Translations under genes and position numbers: made by a program
The notes under the pieces: generated by a model
Databases searched by the model: none
What the model saw: only the letters and a program-made list of their open reading frames with translations
Told to the model about the DNA's origin: nothing
Assembly (NCBI GenBank): GCA_963827435.1
Contig: CAWHAU010000013.1
Coordinates: forward strand, 295,576 to 359,575
From: Nocardioides_B sp963827435
Lineage (GTDB): Bacteria > Actinomycetota > Actinomycetes > Propionibacteriales > Nocardioidaceae
Reading direction: 5' to 3'
DNA length: 64,000 nt
Shown: in pieces, positions 28,400 through 36,756 of the stretch
Layout of the letters: each line of letters starts with the position of its first letter
How positions within the stretch are numbered: position 1 is the stretch's first letter

Positions 28400-29363
28400 C
28401 TAGCTGGCCTTCTTGCGCGAGGCGGCCTTCTTGGCGGTCGTCTTCTTGGCCGCGGTCTTCTTCGGTCGCCTTCTCGCCGGCCTTCTTCGCGGCGGTCTTC
28501 TTCGCGGCGGTCTTCTTGGCCGGCTTCTCCTCGTCCCCCGACTCCTCCTGCGACTCCGACGCGGGCTCCGCGACCGTCTCGCCACGCGACGACTTGGCTG
28601 CGTCCACGGACCGTTGCAGGGCGGCCAGCAGGTCGACCACCTCGCCGGAGGACTTCTTGGGCTCGGCGGGCGCCTTGACCTCGCCGCCCTCGAGCTTGGC
28701 CGTCACCAGTGCCTCGACCGCGTTGGCGTAGTCGTCCTCGAACTCGTCGGGGTCGTAGTCGCCGGCCAGGGTCTCCACCAGCAGCTTGGCCATCTTGAGC
28801 TCCTGCGGCTTGGCCGCGTGCTCGGTGGCGTCGAGGCCGGCGAAGTCGGGCTTGCGGACCTCGTCGGGCCAGAGCATGGTCTGCATCACGATCACGTCGT
28901 CGCGGACCCGCAGCACCGCCGTCGTCATCCGGGTGCGGATCGACACGGTCACCACCGCGACGCGGTCCGCCTCCTTGAGCGCCTCGCGGAGCAGGGCGTA
29001 GGGCTTCGCGGCGGTCTTGTCCGGCTCGAGGTAGTAGCTCTTCTCCAGCCACATCGGGTCGATCTGCTGCGACGGGACGAACTTCTCCACGGTGATCTCC
29101 CGGCTGCTGCTGGCCGGCAGCTCCGCGAAGTCGTCGTCGTCGAGCACGACCATCTGGCCGTCCTCGGTCTCGTAGCCCTTGGCGATGTCGGCGTAGGCGA
29201 CCTCCTCGCCGTCGATGCTGCAGACCCGTTGGTACTTGATCCGGCCGCCGTCCTTGGCATGCACCTGCCGGAACGAGATGTCGTGGCTCTCCGTGGCGGC
29301 GTACAGCTTCACCGGCACGCTCACCAGTCCGAAGGACACCGCGCCTTTCCAGATGGCACGCAT
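28400..29363 (-). CDS. ku: Non-homologous end-joining protein Ku (frame broken in C-terminal tail)
   Basis: About 320 residues. Ku forms a homodimeric ring on DNA double-strand ends and recruits LigD-type enzymes. The core reads MRAIWKGAVSFGLVSVPVKL, later LPASSSREITVEKFVP (near residue 85) and LLVETLAGDYDPDEFED (near 185). The C-terminal tail is a lysine-rich KKTAAKK-type repeat typical of actinobacterial Ku and thought to help DNA binding. The frame changes in that tail near GG 28464-28465; removing one base gives a tail ending KKTTAKKAASRKKAS at the TAG 28400. The Ku ring core is unaffected. Divergent ligase and polymerase genes complete NHEJ. Confidence 0.93.
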
Positions 29364-29452
29364 GGGCAGCTCCTGATCACGAGACGTCGGCGGACTCGGG
29401 GGTCCTGTGCCCATCATGGCGCACCCCACCGACGGGGCACGAGGAAAGAACG

Positions 29453-30316
29453 CTACGGGCGGAGCGGCCGCGACCGTCCCGGCGGCAGCGCGTGCCGGGC
29501 CGGGTCGCTGACCCAGTGCTCCTCCACGTGCAGCTCGGGTGCCAGGCCCTGGATGGCCCGCCCGAGCGTCCGGTGCCCGAACCAGCGGGTCTGGTCGACG
29601 ACGTCGCCGAGGTCCGCGCGCAGGTCCTTGCCCAGGGACGCCAGGTGGACGGGGCCGTCGGACCGGCCGACGTGGTCGCGCACGAGGCGGGCGAGCTCGG
29701 TCTCCAGGCCGTCGGTCGCCGACGGGGGAGGCTGGATCGGCAGCACGCTCGCGACCGGCCGGGTCCGCCCCTCGGCCCGCAGCAGCGCCTGCGTCTGCCG
29801 GCTGTCGACGACCCGGTCGGCCAGCACCGTCAGCGCCTCCACCGCGTCGAACGTCGACACCAGCGTCGTCCGACGGTCCGCTGCACGCAGACGCTGCAGC
29901 AACGGCGTGAAGTCGGAGTCGGCGGAGGCGATCACGAACTCGTCGTAGCGCACCGGGCCGTGCAGCGCGTCGACCACGTCGATGGCCAGCCTGATGTCGG
30001 CGGCGTTCTTCTTCTGCGGCGTCAACGGCGGACAGTCGACCATCTCGAACCCGGCGGCCACGAAGGAGCGACGGAACGGCGCGAACGGCACCCGCGCATG
30101 ATCGGGCAGCGGGTGCCGGGCCGACCCGCCGGAGTTCATGTAGCACCGCAGCACCAGCCAGCGACGGGGGCCGTCGACGAGGTGCTCGGTGGCGAGCCGG
30201 CGCAGCCACTCACCCGGGTGCTCGGCGAACGCCGTCGCCGCCGGCGGGTGCAGGTCGAGCAAGCCGCTGAAGACGTTGTCGAAGTCGACGTACAGCGCTG
30301 CCCTCACCCCGTCCAT
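29453..30316 (-). CDS. NYN-domain (LabA/PIN-like) protein with OST-HTH-like tail
   Basis: A 287-residue protein. The N-terminal NYN domain has the acidic residues expected for a PIN/NYN nuclease fold: ALYVDFDNVFSGL (near residue 10), NAADIRLAIDVVDAL (near 108) and FVIASADSDFTPLLQRLRAA (near 130). The C-terminus (LETELARLVRDHVGRSDGPV, then LGKDLRADLGDVVDQTRWFG) resembles the OST-HTH/LOTUS RNA-binding module. It lies between ku and the ligase gene, which it faces away from. NYN proteins are predicted RNases. A role in end joining is inference from location only. ATG 30316 begins the conserved strand. Confidence 0.8.
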   Translation of the reverse strand: MDGVRAALYVDFDNVFSGLLDLHPPAATAFAEHPGEWLRRLATEHLVDGPRRWLVLRCYMNSGGSARHPLPDHARVPFAPFRRSFVAAGFEMVDCPPLTPQKKNAADIRLAIDVVDALHGPVRYDEFVIASADSDFTPLLQRLRAADRRTTLVSTFDAVEALTVLADRVVDSRQTQALLRAEGRTRPVASVLPIQPPPSATDGLETELARLVRDHVGRSDGPVHLASLGKDLRADLGDVVDQTRWFGHRTLGRAIQGLAPELHVEEHWVSDPARHALPPGRSRPLRP

Positions 30317-30383
30317 CCCTCGACCATAGAGGCGTTCCAGGGAACGCACATCCGGTTCGGGGTGATGCGACAGGATGGGGGCC

Positions 30384-31343
30384 ATGCGCCCGATGCTCGC
30401 GACCAAAGGCACCCATGTGCCGCAGGGGAGCGAGTGGCTGCACGAGGTGAAGTGGGACGGCATGCGGGTGCTGGTCGACGTGCACCCCGACGGCGAGCTG
30501 CACATCCGCTCCCGCAACGAGAAGGACGCCAAGGTCTCCTTCCCCGAGCTGCACGGCCTGGCCGGGCTGCGGCGGGACCTGGTGCTCGACGGCGAGGTGG
30601 TCGCGTTCCTCGACGGCATCCCGACCTTCGGCGCGCTGGCCGACCGGATGCACGTCGGCAACGCCCGCCGCGCGGCGATCCTCGCGGAGTCGAACCCGGT
30701 CACCCTGCTCGTCTTCGACCTGCTGCGCCTCGACGGTGAGGACCTGACCGGCCGCCCGCTGAGCGAGCGGCGGGAGCTGCTGGAGGGTCTCGGCCTGCTC
30801 GACGTGCACTGGCAGGTGCCGGCGACCTACGACGACGGCGACATGCTGCTGGAGGCGACCGCGGCCCAGAGGCTCGAGGGGATCGTCAGCAAGAGACGGC
30901 GGTCGCTGTACGTCCCTGGCCGCCGGTCCCCGGACTGGCTGAAGTTCCCGCACCGCAACATCGGCTCGTACGTCGTCGGCGGCTGGCGCCACGAGACCGA
31001 CAGCTCGTCCCGGATCGGCGCGGTGCTGGTCGGCGAGCCCACGGCGGACGGTCTCGTCTACCGCGGCCGGGTCGGCTCCGGGATCGCCGGCAAGGAAGGG
31101 CAGCGGCTGCTCGGCCGGCTCGAGCCGCTGCTCGCGGACACGAGCCCGTTCGCCGACGAGGTGCCGAAGGTCGACGCCGCCGGCACCGTGTGGGTGCGGC
31201 CGGAGCTGGTCGTCGACATCGCGGCGCTCGGCCTCACCCCGGCCAAGCGGCTGCGCCAACCGTCGTACCGCGGGGTCCGCACGGACCTCACCCCGCGCGA
31301 CCTCGCGTCAGAGGCCCCTGCGCCGGAGGACCTGCATGGCTGA
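30384..31343 (+). CDS. ATP-dependent DNA ligase, LigD-type ligase domain
   Basis: A 319-residue ligase that seals DNA breaks in NHEJ. The nucleotidyltransferase domain has the AMP-binding lysine in EVKWDGMR (Lys23), the DGE motif in LVLDGEVVAF (near residue 72), LEGIVSKRRRSLY (near 163) and DWLKFPHRN (near 187). An OB-fold follows. No phosphoesterase or polymerase domain is fused, so the usual three-domain LigD is split here. ATG 30384 is preferred; ATG 30375 is in frame. The stop overlaps the next gene by 8 nt, so ligase and polymerase are co-translated. Confidence 0.92.
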   Translation: MRPMLATKGTHVPQGSEWLHEVKWDGMRVLVDVHPDGELHIRSRNEKDAKVSFPELHGLAGLRRDLVLDGEVVAFLDGIPTFGALADRMHVGNARRAAILAESNPVTLLVFDLLRLDGEDLTGRPLSERRELLEGLGLLDVHWQVPATYDDGDMLLEATAAQRLEGIVSKRRRSLYVPGRRSPDWLKFPHRNIGSYVVGGWRHETDSSSRIGAVLVGEPTADGLVYRGRVGSGIAGKEGQRLLGRLEPLLADTSPFADEVPKVDAAGTVWVRPELVVDIAALGLTPAKRLRQPSYRGVRTDLTPRDLASEAPAPEDLHG

Positions 31344-32244
31344 GAAGCAGACCGAGGAGGTGCTGGTCGACGTCGGCGGCCGGACGCTGAAGATCAGCAA
31401 CCTCGGCAAGGTGATGTACCCGACCACCGGCACCACCAAGGGCGAGGTGCTCAACTACTACGCCCGGGTCGCGCCGGTGCTGCTGCCGCACCTCGCCGAC
31501 CGGGCGGTGACCCGGATCCGCTGGCCGCACGGCACCGCGGACATGCAGTTCTTCGAGAAGAACCTGCCGTCCGGGGCGCCGAGCTGGCTGCACTCGGTCA
31601 CGGTCCCGTCGACCGGGTCGCGTGGGGGCGGGGACACGATCCGCTACCCGATCATCGACGGGCTGGCCGACCTCACGTACTTCGCCAACCTGGCCTCCCT
31701 CGAGCTGCACGTGCACCAGTGGGTCGTCGGCCGCAACGGCCGGCCCAAGAACCCGAACCGGATGGTCATCGACCTCGACCCCGGACACCCCGCCGGCCTC
31801 CAGGAGTGCTGCGAGGTCGCGCTGCTCGTGCGCGACAAGCTCGAGGAGCGCGGCCTGTCCTCGGCGCCGGTGACCTCGGGAAGCAAGGGCCTGCACATGT
31901 ACGCCGCGCTGCCCGGCAGGCTCAACTCCGAGCAGGTCCGCGACCTGGCCCAGGAGATCGCGCAGGAGCTCACCGCCGAGCACCCCAGGCTCGTCGTGTG
32001 GAAGATGACCAAGTCCCTGCGCGGCGGCAAGGTCTTCCTCGACTGGAGCCAGAACACCGGCGCCAAGACGACCATCTCGCCGTACTCCCTGCGCGGCCGC
32101 GACCGCCCCTACGTCGCGGCCCCCCGCACCTGGGAGGAGATCGAGGACGGCGCCGACGAGGGCCTCGGCCAGCTCGAGATGGACGACGTGCTCGCCCGGG
32201 TCGACGAGGACGGCGACGTCTTCGGCGACCTCCTGCACGGCTGA
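31336..32244 (+). CDS. LigD-type NHEJ DNA polymerase/primase domain protein
   Basis: A 302-residue archaeo-eukaryotic-primase-like polymerase of the LigD POL family, which fills gaps at broken ends with ribo- or deoxynucleotides. Motifs: TLKISNLGKVMYPTTGTTKG near the N-terminus (family start), MQFFEKNLPSGAPSW, the catalytic acidic pair in MVIDLDPGHPAGL (near residue 142), SAPVTSGSKGLHMYAALPGR (near 175-190) and VFLDWSQNTGAKTTISPYSL (near 235). It overlaps the ligase gene by 8 nt and completes the Ku/ligase/polymerase set. No phosphoesterase (PE) domain gene is seen nearby, so 3'-end processing would need another enzyme. Confidence 0.92.
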   Translation: MAEKQTEEVLVDVGGRTLKISNLGKVMYPTTGTTKGEVLNYYARVAPVLLPHLADRAVTRIRWPHGTADMQFFEKNLPSGAPSWLHSVTVPSTGSRGGGDTIRYPIIDGLADLTYFANLASLELHVHQWVVGRNGRPKNPNRMVIDLDPGHPAGLQECCEVALLVRDKLEERGLSSAPVTSGSKGLHMYAALPGRLNSEQVRDLAQEIAQELTAEHPRLVVWKMTKSLRGGKVFLDWSQNTGAKTTISPYSLRGRDRPYVAAPRTWEEIEDGADEGLGQLEMDDVLARVDEDGDVFGDLLHG

Positions 32245-32257
32245 CCCCCCGTACGCC

Positions 32258-32322
32258 GACCCGGGACAAAGTTCCCGTCGACCCGGGACAAAGTCCCTGT
32301 CCAGCCGGGAGAAAGTCGCCCG
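32258..32322. repeat. Three tandem 22-nt repeats
   Basis: Units at 32258-32279, 32280-32301 and 32302-32322 share the core CCGGGA(C/G)AAAGT. The first two differ at two positions; the third is more diverged. They lie just after the polymerase gene. Confidence 0.75.
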
Positions 32323-32598
32323 TTAAATACGAAACCCGCCGCTCCCGAGAGACGGCGGTGTCCGTACGAACCCCGTGCTGGGTTCGCCGCCGAGAGGGTT
32401 CCCACCCGCCGGCGTGCGAAACGCGCACACCAGGTCAACGAGCGGAGGCGAGGGGGGTTATGTGTGTGCCGTGCCATAGTCCGAAACAGCTGAGCTTTGC
32501 GACGTGGGGCAACGGGAACCCCTGGCAGACGCGCTTCAGGCAGAGAAATCCGTAGGTCTGGGCGCATCTGGGCCATGGAATCCGTAGCCGGGCTCCGT
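32323..32598. other. Non-coding stretch upstream of the polyamine transporter
   Basis: About 280 bases without a supported gene. It holds an imperfect CCGCCG/CGGCGG pairing near 32338-32360 and an AT-richer patch at 32322-32330. No RNA gene or protein is recognised. Confidence 0.5.
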
Positions 32599-32604
32599 CA
32601 TACT
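32599..32604 (+). promoter_or_regulatory. -10 box CATACT, leaderless promoter
   Basis: CATACT lies 6 nt before ATG 32611. It suggests a leaderless message for the polyamine-type ABC transporter operon. Confidence 0.4.
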
Positions 32605-32610
32605 GCGGGC

Positions 32611-33690
32611 ATGTCGGTGGCTGTCACCCTCCGTGGGCTGCACAAGTCGTTCGGGCCGGTCACCGCCGTGGCCGGCGTCGATCTCGAGATCCTCGACGGC
32701 GAGTTCTTCTCGATGCTGGGCCCGTCCGGCTCCGGCAAGACGACCGTGCTCCGGATGATCGCGGGCTTCGAGAGCCCGACCGACGGACAGATCCTGCTGC
32801 GCGGCGACGACGTCACGGCCCTGCCGCCGTTCGCCCGCGACGTCAACACCGTCTTCCAGGACTACGCACTGTTCCCGCACATGAGCGTGCTGCAGAACGT
32901 TGCCTACGGCCTGCGGGTCAAGAAGGTGCCGCGGTCCGAGACCCGCACCCGCGCCCTGGAGGCGCTCGAGACGGTGCGCCTGTCGGGCTTCGGGGACCGC
33001 AGCCCGCACCAGCTCTCCGGCGGCCAGCGCCAGCGGGTCGCGCTCGCCCGGGCGCTGGTGAACCGTCCGCGGGTGCTGCTGCTCGACGAGCCGCTCGGCG
33101 CGCTCGATCTCAAGCTGCGCCGGGAGATGCAGATCGAGCTCAAGCAGATGCAGCGCGACCTCGGCATCACGTTCGTGTTCGTCACACACGACCAGGAGGA
33201 GGCGCTCACGATGAGCGACCGGATCGCCATCTTCCGCGACGGCCTCATCGAGCAGGTCGCCACCCCGGTCGAGCTCTACGAGGAGCCCGCCACCCCCTTC
33301 GTCGCCGGCTTCGTGGGCACCTCCAACCTGCTGGAGGGCGAGGTGGCGGAGAAGCTGGTCGGCATGCCCGGCCCGGTGAGCATCCGGCCCGAGAAGATCA
33401 CCCTGCAGCCCGGACGCAACGACGGCGGCGTCGACGGTGAACGCTGCGTCGCCACCGGCGTGGTCGGCGAGGTCGTCTACCTCGGCGCCTCCACCCACTC
33501 GGTGGTCGACCTCGACGCCGGCGGCCGGCTCACGGTCCTGCAGCAGAACCGGGAGAGCTCGCACACCCACGCGCTCGAGCCGCGCGGCGCACCGGTGACC
33601 CTCTCCTGGCGTCGCACCCACGTTGTTTCTCTCGGGCCCCCCACGACGTCGCAGCCGGCGACGGAGCCGCACCACCTCGAGGAGACGACC
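32611..33690 (+). CDS. potA: Spermidine/putrescine-type ABC transporter ATPase (no stop before next gene)
   Basis: ABC ATPase of the PotA/CysA group that powers import through the two permeases downstream. Walker A GPSGSGKTT (near residue 38), signature LSGGQRQRVALARAL (near 134), Walker B VLLLDEPLGALD (near 157), H-loop FVTHDQEEALTMSDR. The C-terminal regulatory TOBE region includes GPVSIRPEKI and a VTLSWRRTHVV end near 33630. Odd feature: the reading frame continues without a stop straight into the next gene's lipoprotein, making a 765-residue open frame. A C6 run at 33637-33642 is a possible one-base error; removing one C would end this gene at TGA 33692-33694, overlapping the next start as ATGA. 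The end given here is the base before the next start. Confidence 0.85.
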
Positions 33691-34905
33691 ATGAAGAAGA
33701 CCCTGACGACCGCTGCCGCTCTCATGCTGGCGTTCGGTGCGGCGGCCTGCGGCACCACCAGTGGCGGATCCGCCTCGGACGGTTCCGGATCGTCTGCTGG
33801 GGCGGGCTCGTTCACCCCGCCCGACGTACCCATGAAGAAGTCGCTGGGCGACATGGAGGGGCAGGTCAACATCCTCGCCTGGCCCGGCTACGCCGAGGAC
33901 GGCACCAACGACAAGACCGTCGACTGGGTGACGCCGTTCGAGAAGAAGACCGGCTGCCAGGCCAACGTGAAGTACTTCGGCACCTCCGACGAGAGCCTCA
34001 ACCTGATGAAGACGGGGGAGTACGACGTGGTGTCGGCCTCCGGTGACGCGTCGCTGCGGCTCGTCGCGTCCGGGGACGCCGCTCCCGTCAACACCAAGCT
34101 GCTCAAGAGCTACGCCGACATCCAGCCGTTCCTCAAGGACCGGGCGTGGAACTCGGTGAACGGCCAGATGTACGGCATACCGCAGGGCTGGGGCGCGAAC
34201 CTCCTGATGTGGCGCACCGACAAGGTGAAGCCGGCCCCCACCGGCTGGGACGCCGTCTTCCAGAAGAGCTCGCCGTACTCCGGGAAGATCACCGCCTACG
34301 ACTCGCCGATCTACATCGCCGACGCGGCGCTGCACCTGATGAACACCAAGCCCGACCTCGGCATCAAGAACCCCTACGCGCTCGACCAGAAGCAGCTCGA
34401 CGCGGCCGTCGCGCTGCTCAAGCAGCAGCGACCCCAGGTCTCGGAGTACTGGTCGGACTACCTCAAGGAGCAGCAGGCGTTCACCAGCGGTGACACCCTG
34501 ATCGGCACCACCTGGCAGTTCATCGCCAACCTCGCCGAGGCCGACAAGGTGCCGGTCAAGACGCTCTTCCCCAGTGACGGTTCGACCGGTTGGTCGGACA
34601 CCTGGATGATCAGCGCGCAGTCGAAGAACTCCAACTGCGCCTATGCGTGGATGGACTACATCGCCGGCCCCGAGGCGAACGCCCAGTCGGCGGAGTACTT
34701 CGGCGAGGCACCCGCGAACGCCAAGGCGTGCGACCTGACGTCGGACAAGTCGTTCTGCGACACCTACCACGCCGCGGACAAGGCCTACGCCGACAAGATC
34801 TGGTACTGGACCACGCCGATCAAGCAGTGCATCGACGGACGCAAGGACGCCACCTGCACCGACTACGGCCAGTGGACCCAGGCCTGGACCGAGATCAAGG
34901 GCTGA
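33691..34905 (+). CDS. potD: Polyamine-type ABC transporter substrate-binding lipoprotein (PotD-like)
   Basis: A 404-residue extracytoplasmic binding protein. Signal peptide MKKTLTTAAALMLAFGAAAC with a lipobox ending in Cys20, then a Gly/Ser-rich linker. The body has features of the PotD/PotF family: VNILAWPGYAEDGTND, DVVSASGDASLRLVASGD (near residue 111), YGIPQGWGANLLMWRTDKV (near 160), AYAWMDYIAGPEANAQSAEY. GAGGAGA lies 5-6 nt upstream of ATG 33691, which establishes this start despite the open frame continuing upstream into the ATPase gene. Ligand (polyamine or related amine) is inferred from family. The permease gene follows 4 nt later. Confidence 0.88.
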   Translation: MKKTLTTAAALMLAFGAAACGTTSGGSASDGSGSSAGAGSFTPPDVPMKKSLGDMEGQVNILAWPGYAEDGTNDKTVDWVTPFEKKTGCQANVKYFGTSDESLNLMKTGEYDVVSASGDASLRLVASGDAAPVNTKLLKSYADIQPFLKDRAWNSVNGQMYGIPQGWGANLLMWRTDKVKPAPTGWDAVFQKSSPYSGKITAYDSPIYIADAALHLMNTKPDLGIKNPYALDQKQLDAAVALLKQQRPQVSEYWSDYLKEQQAFTSGDTLIGTTWQFIANLAEADKVPVKTLFPSDGSTGWSDTWMISAQSKNSNCAYAWMDYIAGPEANAQSAEYFGEAPANAKACDLTSDKSFCDTYHAADKAYADKIWYWTTPIKQCIDGRKDATCTDYGQWTQAWTEIKG

Positions 34906-34909
34906 GGAC

Positions 34910-35770
34910 TTGGCAGCTCCGTCCGGCCTGCTCCATCGCAGCCCCCGCCTGCGGCTGGGGCTGCTGCTCGCGCCCCCGATGCTGTGGCTGGGCGTCGCCT
35001 ACCTCGGCGCCCTGGCAGCGCTGTTCGTCACCGCCTTCTGGGGGCAGAACAGCTTCACCGGGGAGGTGGAGCGGACGTGGTCGTTGCGCAACTTCCACGA
35101 CCTGCTCACGATCGGCGTCTACCGCACGGTCACGCTGCGAACCATCGGGATCGCGGCTCTGGTGACGGTCCTCGACGCGGTGATCGCGTTGCCGGTGGCG
35201 TTCTACATGGCCAAGATCGCGTCGCGCCGTACCCAGGGGATCCTGGTGGTCGCGGTGCTCATGCCGTTGTGGGCGTCGTACCTCGTGAAGGCCTATGCCT
35301 GGCGCGGGATGCTCGGCAACGGCGGCCTGGTGTCCTGGATGGCAGCGCCGTTCGGGCTGGACACGCCGGGCTACGGCCTGACGGCACTGATCTTGACGCT
35401 GTCCTACTTGTGGCTGCCGTACATGATCCTGCCGATCTACGCAGGGTTCGAGCGACTGCCCGGCTCGCTGCTGGAGGCGTCCGCGGACCTGGGTGCACGC
35501 AACGGCACGACGTTGAGGCGGGTCGTCCTGCCGGCGGTCTTCCCGGCAATCGTGGCCGGGTCGATCTTCACGTTCTCGCTGACGCTCGGCGACTACATCG
35601 CGGTGAGGATCGTCGGCGGCGCGAACCAGATGCTCGGCAACGTGGTCTACGACAACGTGGGCGCGGCCAACAACCTGCCGTTCGCGGCCGCGGTGGCGAC
35701 GGTTCCGGTGGTCGTGATGCTGGTGTACCTGGCCGCCGTACGACGGACGGGGGCGCTGGACAACCTATGA
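34910..35770 (+). CDS. potB: Polyamine-type ABC transporter permease (PotB-like)
   Basis: A 286-residue membrane permease with about six hydrophobic segments (near residues 19-40, 82-102, 105-125, 160-185, 210-235, 255-275). The coupling EAA-type motif is LEASADLGARNGTTLRRVVL near residue 187. It pairs with the next permease as a heterodimer and uses the upstream ATPase. Start TTG 34910 is supported by GAGG four bases upstream and by the position right behind potD. The stop overlaps the next ATG (ATGA). Confidence 0.88.
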   Translation: MAAPSGLLHRSPRLRLGLLLAPPMLWLGVAYLGALAALFVTAFWGQNSFTGEVERTWSLRNFHDLLTIGVYRTVTLRTIGIAALVTVLDAVIALPVAFYMAKIASRRTQGILVVAVLMPLWASYLVKAYAWRGMLGNGGLVSWMAAPFGLDTPGYGLTALILTLSYLWLPYMILPIYAGFERLPGSLLEASADLGARNGTTLRRVVLPAVFPAIVAGSIFTFSLTLGDYIAVRIVGGANQMLGNVVYDNVGAANNLPFAAAVATVPVVVMLVYLAAVRRTGALDNL

Positions 35771-36579
35771 CGCTCTCCCGTGGACTCCGCGCGACCCTGC
35801 TGGCGGTCACGACGCTGGCGCTGGTGTTCGTCTACGCGCCGCTCGGGCTGGTGGTGCTCAACTCGTTCAACACCAACAAGTCCTTCGCCTGGCCGCCGAG
35901 CGGTCTGACGTTGCAGTGGTGGTCGGCGGCGGCGCACTCGGAGGGTGCACGCGCGGCCCTCCTGGTCAGTGTCGAGGTGGCCCTGCTGGCCACGGCGTTG
36001 TCCTTGATCCTGGGCACGATGGCGGCCATGGCGCTGCAGCGGTTCCACTTCTTCGGGCGCAACGCCGTCTCCCTGCTGATCCTGCTGCCGATCGCGCTGC
36101 CCGGCATCGTCACCGGCATCGCGTTGAACAACGCCTTCCGCACCGTGTTCGGTCTGGAGCTGGGGTTCATCACGATCGTGGTCGCGCACGCGACGTTCTG
36201 CATCGTGACCGTCTTCAACAACGTGCAGGCCCGGCTGCGTCGGCTCGGCGGCAACCTCGAGGAGGCGTCGATGGACCTCGGTGCCGGCAGCTTCACGACG
36301 TTCCGCCTGATCACCTTTCCGCTGCTGCGGTCGGCGTTGCTGGCCGGCGGGCTGCTTGCCTTCGCGCTGTCGTTCGACGAGATCATCGTGACCACGTTCA
36401 CCGCCGGGGCTCGCGAGCAGACCTTGCCGCTGTGGATCTTCAACAACCTGTTCCGCCCGAACCAGGCACCGGTGGTGAACGTGGTGGCGGCCGTCCTGAT
36501 CGTCGCCTCGATCATCCCGATCTGGCTCGCGCAACGGCTGTCCGGCTCGCGGAGCGAAGGGCTGACCGGCGCCCGCTGA
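35767..36579 (+). CDS. potC: Polyamine-type ABC transporter permease (PotC-like)
   Basis: A 270-residue permease with about six membrane segments. It begins MTLSRGLRATLLAVTTLALV; the coupling motif is LEEASMDLGAGSFTTFRLIT near residue 163. The N-terminal extracytoplasmic loop FNTNKSFAWPPSGLTLQWW is typical of PotC. ATGA overlap with potB shows one operon. It is the last gene of the transporter; the next gene starts 177 nt later with its own promoter region. Confidence 0.88.
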   Translation: MTLSRGLRATLLAVTTLALVFVYAPLGLVVLNSFNTNKSFAWPPSGLTLQWWSAAAHSEGARAALLVSVEVALLATALSLILGTMAAMALQRFHFFGRNAVSLLILLPIALPGIVTGIALNNAFRTVFGLELGFITIVVAHATFCIVTVFNNVQARLRRLGGNLEEASMDLGAGSFTTFRLITFPLLRSALLAGGLLAFALSFDEIIVTTFTAGAREQTLPLWIFNNLFRPNQAPVVNVVAAVLIVASIIPIWLAQRLSGSRSEGLTGAR

Positions 36580-36756
36580 GCAGCACCCTCGGGTGACGCT
36601 CGTCACCTCTCCGCGACACCTCCTCGTACGACGTACGGCGGGCTGTCGCGTTTGTACACTCCTGCGCCGCGGCTGCACGGCACACGTGCCGGATCTCGGG
36701 TGAGCAGCGGACCTGACAACGGTGGGGGACACACCCCGAGACGCAGAAAGCAGGAC

